Positions 36,318-49,472 are shown, numbered from the stretch's first letter. The stretch: DNA of 64,000 nucleotides from Amyloporia xantha (GCA_036971615.1 JAYKKR010000030.1:124001-188000), one strand, 5' to 3'. The notes: generated from the letters alone by a model not told the origin. Program-made: numbers and translations.

Positions 36318-37964
36318 TACATCAGAAAAAATGAAATCATCTTATAAGTGATTTTGGCAAATTTTCGTTTATAAGTCACGTACACCACTCCGCCAAGATG
36401 TTATAAGATTGCTGTAAGATGGCTACAACATGCCAGAATTCGTTAGAGGACGTTGTCAGACAACCATTGGTGGAGTTATAATATACCGTAATGTGTTAAA
36501 CCAGACTTAGGACTATGATATCACACTCTCCAAGCACTCTCCGTGAGAAGTGGAAAGGCATTATATCAGTGTTATCATGGCGCTTTGCGAGTGGTACATA
36601 CTGTACCATTTCGACCACTAGTTCAGTCACATGTCACGGACCCCTCTGAACTGGGCTTTGAGTTCAAATATCACGGTCACAAATGAAATTGAACTCGTCC
36701 TCAGGTCATTTGTCACGGACCGAAAAACGATGATTTTTGACTCGCTTCAGCCTTAGAAAATGCACGAAACGCGTTCAGGACCTTTCTAAAGTGTGGTAGA
36801 GTACTACAGTCAAGTTATTTTGTGAAAATATAGTCCAACTTCCTTCTCTTCCCCTTCCGGTCAGTACTCTCCCTGCTGCGCAGGCCTGCCAAGATGCGCC
36901 GCAATTCATAGTTCCCAAATCATCCAGAACACTGAGATCGTATGAAGATAAACCATCTGTAAGGTCAAAGATGAGATCGCGAACACTCAAGTCTGCTCGA
37001 ACGTCTGAGACTGACGGAGGATCTTGTACGAATACAAGGGACTCCGAAAGAACATGGGTGAAGACTCGGACTTGCACAGCACACGGTGGTCTGGCATGAG
37101 CTTGCATGATGGATATAGCAGCGAATAGCGAGCTGGCAGATTGAGACGTCGACTAGTTACGCCATATAGCTCCGACGGCATGAAATAATTACACATTTTT
37201 GACCCAATTTTACTCATGGATGAACGGAATGCTAGCGACCAGGTCACATATGCCACCGCGCCAGCGGTAGTTCAGCCACATATTTGTCACGACCCCTCAT
37301 GAACTGAACTGGATGTCCTGTCACTGGTCACATCCGCTCCTGAACTCATGAACTGGTCAGATTTTCTGTCACATGTCACAGTGCCTGAACTGGTGGTCGA
37401 AATGGTACAGTAATACTTATCACCACTTGTTGCACGCAGGTGGCGCGGCCTATGGTCACGGCCATTGCCGGGAGGTGGCGCATCGGTGGCTTACAGTGGC
37501 GTTGGACGACTTCGCTATAGGACATGACGTTCTTCTGCGTTTATTGCCCCTTTAGTGTAGCAGTAAGAAATTGGGGCTTGAGAAATAACCTGATGACTCG
37601 TGTTCAAACCTCTGACTGAGCATGATGAATTAAATATGTGTGACTAAATGTAAGTACTCTGAGACCCCGGAACTACTTCGTAGTAAGCGTGAAAAGCAGA
37701 TAAAGGGAATACCGGAGAAATTGGGGAGATGCGCAGAAATAGAGTTTTCAGCCTCCTTGCCAAAATCACTCATAATTTGCTGCTCGCATCTTATAACATA
37801 GCTAAAACACGCTGGTGTTCTTGCTATAAGCGTGTTATAAATGTTCGTGAATGTTGGTGTTAGTGTCATAAGTAGTTACAATAGGTCGAATATATTTTCA
37901 CATCTTATGGTTCGTATAGCTACTTATATGAACTTATGAGCTGCGTTCCACTTTTTCTGATGTA
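36318..37964. mobile_element. Possible outer inverted-repeat element around the 36.6-37.4 kb element
   Basis: TACATCAGAAAAA at 36318..36330 is the exact reverse complement of 37952..37964. A second inner pair, 36342..36360 and 37757..37775, matches 18 of 19 bases (core GTGATTTTGGCAA). Variants of CTTATAA/TTATAAG cluster near both ends, as subterminal transposase sites often do. Spacing of the pairs differs on the two sides, so the ends are not certain and no protein is encoded. Confidence 0.35.
36601..37410. mobile_element. 810-bp inverted-repeat element flanked by TA
   Basis: Bases 36599..36626 and 37385..37412 are reverse complements with one mismatch in 28. Both outer ends read TA next to CTGTACC, as expected of an insertion into a TA target (Tc1/mariner-like or related superfamily). 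Inside both ends the motif GTCACATGTCAC occurs, and TGTCACGGACC or a close variant occurs three times (near 36633, 36713 and 37287). The largest internal frame (36775..37107, minus) is not recognisable, so this is a non-autonomous, MITE-like element. Confidence 0.6.
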
Positions 37965-39878
37965 TGTAAGAGCGCTCCGAACTTCGTCCATCCGCTGAAA
38001 TGCTTCCGCGCCGACGGGGGTCACACGATGAAGCGGTTCGACATGTTCCGCAATTACAACCGCACAGGTGCGCACTGAACAGTCTAAGTAAATTAATGTA
38101 AACATCGTAAGTCTACGGCGCCAGGAAATGCAATAGAATCAGCGCCAGCGCCATGTATGAGCCGGCCTGGTCGACGGACGCCCGGGGCGGGAGGACGACC
38201 AACTCAGGTCATAATAAACATCCACATCTCATGGCCAGACTGAGATAAGGAGGTTGCAACACCCAAAGCGTGGAGATTGACACTCTCTAGGAAACCACAC
38301 CGTATCGAAAACTGAAGCTTGAAAACGCAATCGGCGATAGGAAAGCTCAGATTGCACGAAGCTCTCTGCTGAACGATACTCGTGAGCGCTGTTTAAGGTG
38401 TAAGAATCATCACGGGCATGAGTGATCCCCAGTAACCATAGTCCGTTGCGTTCACGTTATGAGGCCAGAATGACGCATTCTCACAGCATGTGAATGATAA
38501 ATGTGGATTATGCTGAAACGAAAGTGCCAAGCTCACCTGCAAAATGGGAGGCATCAGTCTCACCCATCCCCAACTTCTTGGAGTGTCAATGATACATGTC
38601 ACAGTGTCATCTAACATACTATATATTTTATATATTTTTCAATAGTCATACGACCAGGGATACTTTCGAATGTGCACTATTGTGTGTGCTTACACCGTTT
38701 CTTAGTCTCAGAACCAGCTGTTGGTCTGCACAAAAGAATCCACGTTCTATATTAACAATAATGAGTACGTGAGCAGACTCTAAAGCTATAGCATTCCTGA
38801 ATATACGTACATGCGTATGTCCACTGTCCAATGCAATGCACTCTTCAACGATGAGCATAGGCGCTGTTATGCATATCACTAGTATGAGACTTGGCTGCTG
38901 AGCACGTCACAAACATGACCGGCTGCAATACAATGACGGCTACACTGGCCCAGCGAGTCTAATAAGTAAAGGTATCTTCAGCCTTCCACTTGCAAGGAGG
39001 TTTCAACTAGAAATGTCCGCAGACGCGATACTTATGGTCACCAGAAATCAATGACGAGACCTGTGCGTAATTGGACTTTGACCAATGGGAACGATGCTAT
39101 TGACAACTATTCCGTGGAACAAGTCCTGCAGTGATGGGGATGAACAACGCCCTCCTCCGAGTCGAATTCGGGCAAAGGGAAACGATTGAGGCTGGAGAGT
39201 AGTTATTATAGGAATGCCACTAATAGTACCATGATCGCGTACCTCTAGGCCTGAGCTACAGACGTAGCCACTGCACATTTGCACACCTATAATGTATATT
39301 TCGCTGAGCAATTAGGAAAAGAACAATAACAAACCGAGAACAGACACGAGCACGAGATATTATTGCTACCAGGCACTTCTTGAGATAAGTATTATGGCTC
39401 ATGCGGCCATGCATGCCGTCCAGAAATTCTTTCGGACTATCTGCCGTATTCCGAGGACCCTTAGAAGATCGTCTCACCACCAAGAATCAGCTGCATTATC
39501 TGTTTTCTTGGCATTGCCAGGGGTTGAGTCGTCGAGCAATATCATGAAAGCAGGAAGAACTAGGTCATAGTTGCACACTGCTGAGATGGTCTGAGGACAA
39601 CCACCGTCGGGGCGCCTATATGGTCGGTCGGAATCATGGAACTCGGCGTTCACTACTGCTCTTCACCCTCACGCTTTCATTCACGTCTCTCGGTATACCT
39701 ACTGTATAGGTGATCATCGACAGAGGTCGATATTATAGGAATTGCCTTCACCAAGGCAGCAGTGCTTCAAGTCCGGCAGACTGTGCCTTGCCGTCGGCAT
39801 CCAATCGACTGCAGTGGTCCACGGTGAAGGACCTCTCGAATCTCGTTTCTAGATCATCGACGACTTGATAAGCTACGT
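37965..39878. other. 1.9-kb region without a convincing gene
   Basis: Only short open frames on both strands, none with family features. It ends in the promoter of the sulfate permease gene. Confidence 0.4.
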
Positions 39879-42800
39879 ATGAATCCTAATAATGTCACCG
39901 GCGCAAAGGGCAGCGTGGACCCTGCCTCCTCTTATCAGACACTCTCAGCCCGTGCGTCTGCAGCGTCGTCTCTGCGAGCCATGTTCTCCGGCACCAGCAC
40001 CCCCAGCGGCGTCAAGACACCGCGGACACCGGCGTTACAGGGGGAAGAGGCGAGGCTGTTGAGCCATGATGTCGAACAGGGCCAGGGAGACTACGGAGCG
40101 AGGCAGGCGCGAGGTACGTTCGTCTCGACATACCAGGTTGCTGGAAAACGGATGAGCGCAATCTGGGCTACAGTGCATCTATACACTTATGCTGCGATTC
40201 GACCGTCGTAAATTCTCATATACTACCCAAACGTGCTTATTGTGCCAAATTACTCGGTTATATGCGCCGTTTTCGCGTTTTCCAGAGGACCACCAATGCC
40301 TATACATGCGAAACTAACATACATTACTGTCCTTTCCTTAAGGGCCTCCTCCCGTTCCACCAAAACGCCGTAAGACGTCGACATGGGCAAAAGTAAATTA
40401 CTACGTTCCCTCGACGGCCTGGATACCTAGCTACTCGTGGTCGTTGTAAGCCGCTCTGTTTCTGAACTCTCCCTTTCGACGGCCTCCTAATCGGCTTGGC
40501 AGACTGGGCGGTGATGCCCTCGCCGGTCTCACCGTTGCGTGCATGCTGATACCACAATCCGTCTCTTACGCGACTTCGCTCGCGAGATTGAGTCCCATCA
40601 CGGGTCTGGTGCGTATCTTCACGACCGATCAACATAAGACATGTAGTATCCTAATTTTGCTGCAATGCTGGTATGTACCGTAGTTCTCTGCGTCCGTCCC
40701 GGGCATTGTGTACGCCCTCTTCGGAACTTCGCGCCAGCTGAACGTATCGCCCGAGGCGTCCCTCTCCCTGCTGATTGGTCAGGCGGTGGACGACTTCATG
40801 CACGACCCGCATTTCCAGGCCTACAGTCGTGATGCGGTCGGCTTTGCAGTGTCCACTGTGGTTACGTTCCAGGTGCGTGTTGCTTTGTGACAGTCTGTGT
40901 CATGGCTGATATCTGACCGCGCGCAGGTAGGGCTCCTCAGTCTGCTACTAGGCCTCTTCCGCCTCGGGTTCATCGATGTGGTGCTCAGCCGAGCACTGCT
41001 CCGGGGATTTGTCACGGCCATGGCTTTTGTTATAATGATGTACGCCCATTTTGTCCTCTCTCCGTTCCCTCGATCGTGATCGATTTTGCGCATGCAGAGA
41101 GCAACTGATCCCGATGTTTGGCCTGACCGCTTTGCGTAACCAACATCAACTGCACACGAGCCTCGACAAATTCCTGTTCATCGTGAATAACGCCTGGGAG
41201 CATGCGCATCCCCTCACGATGCTTATTGGCTTCGGTGCGCTGGCTATTCTGCTCGCCATCAGGAGCTTCAAGACTCTGTTCAAGCGCTATGCGCTGATCT
41301 ATCGGCTACCTGAGGTGCTCCTTGTGGTTGTATGCTCGACGAGTGAGCGAATTCTCACGGATGCGATACACCGCTAATTTCTCTGATGGAATGCAGTCAT
41401 GTCGGATAAGTTCGACTGGGACGACCACGGCGTAGAGATCTTGGGCGATGTCCCGATCAATACCGGAAGCTCATTCGTACAGTTTCCACTTCGGACGACG
41501 ACCCTACGTTATCTAAGGCGAACGACCTCGCTCTCTGTGTGAGACTTTCTCGATGATATCGCCATCCCGGGATACTGACATACCTATCTTCGATGTTAGA
41601 ATCTGTGTGATCGTTGGTTTTCTTGACAGTATCGTTGCTGCAAAACAGAATGCTGGAATATATGGTTACAGCATCAGCCCGAACCGCGAGCTTGTGGCGT
41701 TGGGCGCTGGCAACCTTGCAGGCTCATTCATCCCCGGCACACTGCCTGCGTTTGGGTCCATCACTCGGTAAGCCTTCGTACGCATGCAACGCACACAAGC
41801 TATTGTGGCTGACACTCGTCTAGCTCGAAGATTAGCGGCGAGGTGGGGGCGCGGACACAGATGGCATCGCTGATATGCTCTGCGGTTGTGCTGCTTGCTG
41901 TGTTCTACATCTTGCCTTGGCTGTACTATCTGCCGAAATGCGTGCTTGGGGCGGTGTGCGTCTTGCCCTTCCCACATTCCAGTGTCCCATTCCCACTAAT
42001 CTCGCGTGCAGTATCTGTCTGGTTGTATTTTCCCTACTAGCAGAAGTCCCTCATGACCTGAAGTTCTACTGGAAGTGAGAAAGCAGCTCAGCGTTGCCAT
42101 CCATCGGTCGCATTTGTTGACGATACGCTTCGTATAGACTCCGCAGCTGGGTCGACCTATCATTGATGGCCCTTACCTTCATCTTGACCATCTTCTGGGA
42201 TCTCGAAATTGGGATCGCGGTCAGTTTGGTAATTTCGCTGCTCCTCGTCGTTCATCGCTCGTCGAAGACGCGCATGACAATTCTGGTGCGTGGAATGCTG
42301 TGCTTCGTAGCCGGGGTCACTAAGAAGATCAATCTCAGGGCCGTATTCCTGGAACAGACTCCTGGAAGCCAGTGGATGAGAACCCCGAGGCCCAGGAAGA
42401 TGCTGCTGGGGTGCTCATCATACGTATACGGGAAAATCTAGACTTCGGTACGTACTAGTAAACTTCGATATATTACCTGATGTGAGCTAATCTGAATGTG
42501 TGTAACAGCGAACACAGCACAACTGAAAGGTGTATCTGTTAAGTGTCCATCATCAGGGGGCCTGTTAGCTAACTTTATGTAACAGAGCGTTTGCGGAGGT
42601 TGGAGCTCTATGGCGTCACGAAACACCATCCGTCGGATGAGCCCCGCCGCGAGCATGCCAGCGTGCTTGTCTTTCATCTGGCAGATGTTGATAGCATCGA
42701 TGCATCGTATGTCGGACCACTGTATATGCCACTATCACGCCTCATGTTCTTGTCACAGTGCCGCACAGATATTCTACGAGCTAGTCGAGACATATCAAGT

Positions 42801-43051
42801 GAGGTTTCACATTTATGTCAAGTTCTGTCATGCGCCAGCATGCTCACGCTCACGGTCTGCTTCACACTCTGTAGAGCCAAGGCGTAGGACTCTACATCAC
42901 GCACTTGAAGAAAGGCCCTCGCGAGTCCTTCGAACGTGCTGGAATTGTCGCGTTACTCGGCGAGGATGCGTTCTGCAAGGACATCGCCAGCGCGATGTTG
43001 CGCATAGAGCAAGTCGTGCGGGAGCGACAAGAGCCTGCGAGGTGGCGGTAA
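39879..43051 (+). CDS. SulP-family sulfate permease with STAS domain
   Basis: Sixteen exons rebuild 703 residues: 39879..40113, 40343..40445, 40503..40608, 40684..40872, 40927..41039, 41098..41342, 41397..41538, 41600..41767, 41824..41955, 42012..42074, 42138..42285, 42339..42447, 42509..42529, 42586..42706, 42759..42798 and 42875..43051. All phases agree. After a Ser/Thr-rich N-terminus comes the SulP core: GDALAGLTVACMLIPQSVSYA, SVPGIVYALFGTSRQLNV, VGFLDSIVAAKQNA, SPNRELVALGAGNLAGSF and GARTQMASL, with about 10-12 membrane segments. The C-terminus is a STAS domain (VLIIRIRENLDFANTAQLK, VLVFHLADVDSIDASA, GVGLYITHLKK). It moves sulfate or related anions across the plasma or vacuolar membrane. 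Exon 13 is only 21 nt. The first intron (229 bp) is the only long one. Confidence 0.93.
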
Positions 43052-43610
43052 TAGCGTGTAATAAACACCAGACGTTCATGTCTGTCTATGGTAATTTTAG
43101 ACTTTGATACATTCATACTGGTGTGCGTCAATCCTAGACGTCGCAACGACTTGATGATGTATCTCAAATACAGCGCTTTATTGCATTAGCGCTGTGGCAT
43201 TGTATTTGAGAAGATCGGCGGAGCAGTATTGAAGAGACGCTTGCGCGTTGTTGGTAACCAAGCCTGAACACCGCAACATAATTCCCGAACACTACAATTT
43301 GAAAATACCAATGCCGGACGTGGGGAAGTGATGACCTGCGTGTGGTGGGGTACAGACGGTGAAGGGCGACATAAGCGAAGGCTATACGTTCGCAACATCT
43401 CGTATACGTATGCGTATTGGCACTGTCTAATCCTACACTTCCTAACGCATACAGTACGCGACCGCGTAGTGCAGGTACTGCAATAATGAATTACAAATAA
43501 ATGCCTGATAATGCAAAATGGTGACGAACGAAAGATGGCAATAAGTAAATTCATCAGAGAGTCGTAACGAGTGCCATTGGTTGAACGTCCGTCGCGCAGT
43601 TCATGTCTAC
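43052..43610. other. Convergent spacer, no gene seen
   Basis: 559 bp between the 3' ends of two convergent genes. It probably holds both terminators; nothing specific is visible. Confidence 0.4.
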
Positions 43611-44770
43611 TCACTTGCCCGCCTGTGGAATCTGAAAGCCTTGATGATGTGAAACCGCAACGGTGTGCATCTGTGGGGCACTTGGCCGGCCAGAGTGTTG
43701 CCGTCGCTGGAGAACCGAGAGCCGACGGTCTTGTGACGGGAGTTGGGAGTCAACACACAGCGCCTTGATACAAAAATACGCGCATCACTCACCTCGGCAC
43801 AGCTGAACATACTGCCCCTCGGCGCGTCAATGGGCACGTCCGGGAGATGTCTGCCGGTCCGCCTGCGGGAGGACAAGGCTTGCGCGTCGGGAGACGCGGC
43901 CACCTTGTCAAACGATTCCCAACAAAGCGAGTCAAAGGCCTGCCATGGATGGAGCAGGAGATCCTCGTCCACTCCCTCGAGGCACGACTCGTCAAATTTC
44001 TCCGACTCCGGGATGGGGGCAACCTCGTCAGTTTCAGCATCGGATGGGCTGGGGGTTTCCTCATCTGAGTGCGGCTTGGCGTACGAAAAAATGGAGGACG
44101 GGGCGGTAGACGTGGTCGACGCCTTGCGCTCATGGATAAATAAAGAGTCTGAATGAGAGAGGACCGAACTGGTGGAACTGAAAGACGAGGCACTGTCTGG
44201 ACAGGGGTCAACTGGACGGGGCTCCAGCTCGATGTCATTGTTCTCTTCCTCAATGTCATCCGGGACGGGACCGGCAGGAGTCCGCGGGCTCAACGCGGAT
44301 CGGGGCGCGTCTGAAACGGGCGTGAACAGAAATCCTCTCTGCGTAGAATCCCACTCCGCCGTAAATGTAAGCGATGTCTGCGGGGTCAGGCCTGGAGTGG
44401 CCAGAGGTGATGGTGTCGCAGGCAAGACCAAATGGATACCGCTGACCAATCCCTTACGTCGATTCTTCTTGATATTGAGGGGGGCGACTGGTGCAGCCTG
44501 CGCGAGGACGTTCAGGAGCGGAGCACTAGGGATCATCAGCGCACTCACTGAAGCCAATTTCCGTGAAATACGTAGGGGTTCCACTTGCTTATTCGTGATT
44601 TCAGAGAGCTGGAAAACGTTCGATCGCCCAAGAACAGGAGAATCCAGCATGCCCCAGGCACTGTCCGTCTTAGCGGGAGAAGATGACACAAGGCCTACAA
44701 AAACTGTCGGTCGCGCGGCGACCATGTCCAGCGAATTCTCAAAGCGTCGTCGAAAGGCCGTTGCAGGCAT
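43611..44770 (-). CDS. Unrecognised Ser/Pro/Glu-rich protein
   Basis: Exon 1 44770..43793, then an 86-bp intron (donor GTGAGT, acceptor CTCCAG) and exon 2 43706..43611, giving 357 residues. The start at 44770 (MPATAFRRRFENS) was chosen because residues further upstream in the open frame look untranslated. The N-terminal 130 residues are moderately hydrophobic and ordered (FVGLVSSSP, ALMIPSAPLLNVLA). The rest is disordered, acidic and Ser-rich, with an island LLLHPWQAFDSLCWESFDK that may be a conserved motif. No domain is recognised. The second exon is short and less certain. The gene faces the sulfate permease. Confidence 0.5.
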
Positions 44771-45630
44771 TGCAAGGCAAAGGACGAGCCAATAAAAGAA
44801 ACTCGAAACCGAAACGCAAGAAAGAGAAGGGCAGAAAGGCGAAGGGCAAAGAGCCAATCGTTTGTCTGAGCTTCTTTAAGATATGCGTTGCCGCCAGGTC
44901 GTGGATCACAGGTACGGCACGGACGGTGACAGATGATGGGCGTGGTAACGACGCGAAGACTGTTGGATCCCCCATCGTATATATTCCACATCGAAGCGTG
45001 GCGTGGGCACTTGCATTGTGCTAAATGGCTTGCTAAGCCCCGCATCATGGAACCGGGTTGAAAGACCAACAAAGAGGTGACACTGGAGTGGCACGGCCGC
45101 GCGATGGCAGCGCGACGTTCGCCCACATTTCCCGCACCAATACCACCCTGGTCACAATCACATGATCGTCACACGTCGCGGTAGCCTCTCAGCGTCGATG
45201 ATGGGCATGCCACGGTGGACAGCTCTATAGTGTTTATGACTACATATCAATCAGCACAGAGTAAGGAAGAAGCGTACAACGCATCTATGTGGAATAGCCA
45301 ATCATCGTAAGTCTAAATGAGGACAAGCGCCGCCCCCATAAGGTATTCTCCAGCCTCCTGAGAGCGCGACGGCAGAACGACAGATGTCGCGTAATGAAGT
45401 GAAAGTGGCCTGTTTCACAGTTTTGAGTATACAGGCAGGCGGTGCAAAACGTATGTCAAGCGACAAATACTCACCATCCATCAGAGCGTAAGGTCCGGAG
45501 CACAAGGTGCTAATCAAGTAGATCGGACAGGTGTCGGTCCAGCAGCAGTCTTCGTACTCAATGGGACTAGAGTTAACAGCCAAGATAGGTACTGATGACA
45601 ACCAGGCCAATGAGCACCGTCAAAGGATTG
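44771..45630. other. Intergenic region with one doubtful minus-strand ORF
   Basis: 860 bp between two minus-strand genes. A 102-codon minus-strand frame at 45302..45610 contains a GATGGTGAGTA donor-like site, so part of it could be a small exon. I could not build a protein from it. The rest is presumed promoter of the gene at 43611..44770. Confidence 0.35.
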
Positions 45631-46298
45631 TTATCGCCTTTCTGGAACGAATTCCCTCCGGATGCCATTCTTGATCCTACCCAAAGAGACACCATCTTTT
45701 CCCTCGGCCATGATTATCGCCTCACCGAGGGCTCCCCACGCCCGTTCGTCCAATGTTCGCCATCTCTCTTTTTTATCTTCTTTGCGATTGGCGCGAGAGC
45801 CAAGCACTGCAGACCTCGCCTCGTAGCGCTCAGACGTCGGTGGCAGCTGAGGGTTCCAGTAATGCCTGTACTCGTTAAACGCCCCCAATTTCACTTCGAG
45901 GTAACGATTATGCGCGCGCAAGAGAAAATTTAGGTTGCGCGTCAGGCGATGAGGTAGACCGCGGGAACGGGCGGAGACAGCTAACAGCGACAGAGTGTTG
46001 TCCACTGCGCAGCCACGAAGTCAGTTAACGTGAACGTCAGTGAGCACAGCACTTGCCACTCACTCCTGCTTTCCCAGACACAGTATAAGCGCTGTAGTCG
46101 CTGCCTCTCCATCTCAGCAAGTTCTTTTTGCTGCAGGCTGTGTAGCACTGACGCAGCGCTATCAAATGTTGGTCTCCATAGACGTCGGATTCTACGGGTA
46201 GCCGGTCGCTTATACAGGACAGAGGCTGCAGCTGTTCTCAGAAATAATCGATATAGACTCCTGAACGTCGGCGGCAGAGTGCCCGAACAGGTCGTCAT
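45631..46298 (-). CDS. LYR-motif protein of the fungal DUF1763 type, probably mitochondrial
   Basis: Two exons, 46298..46064 and 46004..45631, with a 59-bp intron joining in phase, give 202 residues. Near the N-terminus FRSLYRLFLR carries the Leu-Tyr-Arg motif of mitochondrial LYR proteins, followed by the expected downstream Phe in RPTFDSAA. The text LWRPTFDSAA, MDNTLSLLAVSARSRGLPHRLTRN and YWNPQLPPTS continues in one frame, in the manner of the fungus-specific DUF1763 group. LYR proteins contact the acyl carrier protein and assist Fe-S delivery or respiratory complex assembly; the partner of this one is unknown. Confidence 0.68.
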
Positions 46299-48056
46299 GA
46301 GAGAACAAGTTCACTTGAAGTTAATCTTCGGATGCAAAGTCAGTTGACAGAACCAGGAAGAGGTACAGGATTCATTTCCTGGAGGAATGGTGGCGGAAAA
46401 GGCTAAATCACGTGCTACGATGAATAGTAGGCTACACATAGTACCTCAGCTGCTTGGTGCCTGCTCTTCAATACCCCCCACCAAGACGACGACAATGAAC
46501 GGTTATAGCATCCTAGCCTATACGTAAAGGTAATGTAGGCGGATGTGAGCCCGTACCAAAAATCGCCTTACCACTGCTTGGTCAGGAAAGGCATCGCACT
46601 TTCGTGTGACAGACTGAGAGCTCGCTGGAGTAAATGCTTGTATCTTGAAGGTATGGTGCTGCGTAATGCAGAGGCCAATGTACGTCGTTGTCAGAACTGT
46701 CAAGGGATCATTACCACAGGACTGCACAGGAGACCTGTTCCGGATCCCGTAGACACGTTGTCGTCTCCTTTCGGTACGATCGTCAATCCTCAGCTTTGAC
46801 AGCTATTCAGCTCAGGGTAGCTATGAATTGAGGTACCGAATACCGCAAATTGCAATACGACGGTGAAATGCAGTCGACTTGACGTGTGAAACGCACTCTC
46901 CAATATCAGCCGGCACGTCAGAAAAATGGTCTTAAAAAGTACGCTGGACACTGGCCGCAAGGCTCAAGGGACAGCGCACTTCATATTCAACTTGGAGGTT
47001 CATACTTACATACGCATATGGCTCGGTGCCGATTGGGAGCTGCTGCCCAAGGTCGGTCTGTTGAACGCGCAGCGTTTATCTGCATTGATTTCGCAGTTGC
47101 TATGCGGATTGACAACATGAACTTGAATCCATTAAATTCCCTGCAGCAACCTTGTCATCTAGCGTCTTTGTCCACATTGATGTGCTCCCATCGCCAAGAC
47201 TCACAGCCTTCTCATCTAGCAGTGTTCCTCGTCGCAGAAAGGTCCAGATATCTGTTCAACAGTGGTAGCCTTCCATCCGAAAAGGATCCGAACAGATATA
47301 CTCGGTGAGACCATTTATAGTCTGTTCTGCGCTATCATGCGATCTCATCGACTATGTACCCAACATGACGGTTGGGCACCTGTGATTCTCTTTGCAACAT
47401 TCGTCTAAGAGCGATAGATGATAGGCTGTTGGTTCCATGGTAACTCATTCATCTTACAACCCCGAGTGTTCGTAGCCTTAATCTGGGGGTGGTATTGCAA
47501 CTCCAAAGCGTCGGTAAGCTCAATCCAGCTGACCCAATCCTTTGATTGATCCTGCTGGTCCGACACCGAGCCAACATACTTGTAAGTTGGTCTCTAGGCG
47601 TATCAACGGCTCGAGCTGTCTTTCCCTAATCATCTACGGTTTAAGACTCCCAAGACGTATCGGAGTTCGAGCAGCCTTTTGAGTCACGTCGATCGCAAGC
47701 CATTCATGCAAACCAGATATTCTCAGGCACTTCATCGCTGTAAGACTAACTTAACAGGCGTCATACGGAATCTTATGCTTGGCAATCTTTCTCGGCTCAT
47801 TATTCATCGTGCTCATGTGGGCGAATGGACCAAGCGATTGAAGACTCTGGCCGACGCTGGAGCCCTCATCCTTTATGACGTACAGAGCACGGCAGGACAA
47901 TGCAGCTGTGGCCAGTGGCCTCGGTACCAAAGCCACACACACACGAGACAATATAAGATTGGTCATCAACCACGGTGGCTATCAAACTACCTCTTCTGAA
48001 CCTGTACTTTGACGAAACTGCAGCCTTGCCTCCCACAGCTACTCTGCAAATTCGAC
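46299..48056. other. 1.76-kb region without a convincing gene
   Basis: Plus-strand frames at 46886..47308 and 47679..47999 are the longest, but neither has a recognised motif or a plausible partner exon. The region must hold the promoters of two divergent genes. Confidence 0.4.
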
Positions 48057-48910
48057 ATGTACGGACAGAAATATTCACCACAGGTTGAGAACATCGCATC
48101 TACTAGTAGCCTCCATACGATGTTAACATCATCGTCTGTGGCGCAGCCTGCTAACTCCCTGCTGGTCAGGTTTCATGTAAGTGTTTTCAGTGCAATGTGT
48201 GTCGGGACAATGACTCACTGTCGTCTTTCCAGTCTCCTTCACCTGAAGCTACCGGAAGCTCAAATTCCGATGATGCACGCACAGTGCCACTGTGGCGCGA
48301 TGATACTGATCCATTCACAGGCGGCTCGGATGAATACACCGGAACGTGGACCACCGTGTCCGACACAATGACGACTTCGTCTTCGAATTGGTCGTCCGAT
48401 CTCGTCGATGACGCCTACGCACCTGAGCTAGAACAGGAGCCATGCGAGCTCTGTCAGTCGTTCCACTTCCGCGGCGTGCAGCACGACACCGTGCGGACAA
48501 TCGTGAGGCCAAACCCGCGTTTCGCCAGGACGGCTTCGGTATACCCACATGCGCTACCGACGGAGTCTGCGGCGTCGCTTGGCAGTGTGTCCGGCGCCAC
48601 TGTAGTCGGCGCATCTTCATCTACCACGTCGCTCTCTCCAACAGCTAGTACCGCCGCAAATTCAGGGGCCGTGACCCCGCCGTCGGGTTCAACAATCCCG
48701 GAGTGCGACCCCATGCAAGCGGCGATGCGTGGCGTGGAACTGGCCATGGCGTGGCGACATTTTGAGGACGACGTGGAATACCGCGCGCATGAGTGGCTCC
48801 TCGAGCAGGCAGGCTGTGGGCGCGTCGAGATCTGGGTCACAGAAGAGTCAAAAGCTGAAGACTTGAGCCGACCAAGGGTCTTCTTCCCTCCCCCAAGCCC
48901 CCACCGTTGA
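48057..48910 (+). CDS. Unrecognised protein with a Cys-X2-Cys motif
   Basis: Exons 48057..48176 and 48233..48910, with a 56-bp intron, give 265 residues. The sequence is mostly Ser/Thr-rich and disordered, with an ordered island QEPCELCQSFHFRGV that contains CELC, and a C-terminal helix-rich block (MQAAMRGVELAMAWRHFED to EEWLL-like AHEWLLEQAGCGRVEIWV). No domain is recognised. The two-exon model is supported by matching phase and continuous composition; the ATG at 48057 is the first in frame. Confidence 0.5.
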
Positions 48911-49472
48911 CGATGGGTGAGCGACCAGCGCCAGAGAGTGTAGTTGTCGACGGACGCTATTTATACCTCTTCTCGCATTTTGATGTGATCTTCCAATGTC
49001 CACCCCTTGACCTTCCTTTGTTCTTCTCTGATTGCTGTGGCTCGTCGTCCATTCACGCACGCTTTGCCGGCGCCCGATCTGGTCGGAATTGAAATACATG
49101 CAAGTTCAACAGGAACTCCTCGCGATCACCCCCCACATATACACGATTTCAATATATATTGCTCGCTGTACAACATTGCATGTATAACACAAGACACACA
49201 ACAGTCCGATTGCAAGACATACCGGGGCAGTGCTTACTAAAACTGTCTACAGCGAACCACACAAGCTCGCGATTGCCAACGAATAGAACTAATCATACCA
49301 AATAATTGAACAAGCATATCAGAGGAGCGTTCATCGAGGAGAGCATACAGGAATGAAATACTACTACGAAAAAGGGAAAAATGCGTCCGATGGACACAGT
49401 CGGGGAGAAATACATCTGCACGAAGTAAAATTAGCTTGAGCGATACTCCAGTGGTCAAGCCATATGCCAAAC
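48911..49472. other. Convergent spacer, no gene seen
   Basis: 562 bp between the stop of the plus-strand gene and the stop of the minus-strand gene. No repeats or motifs noted. Confidence 0.4.
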
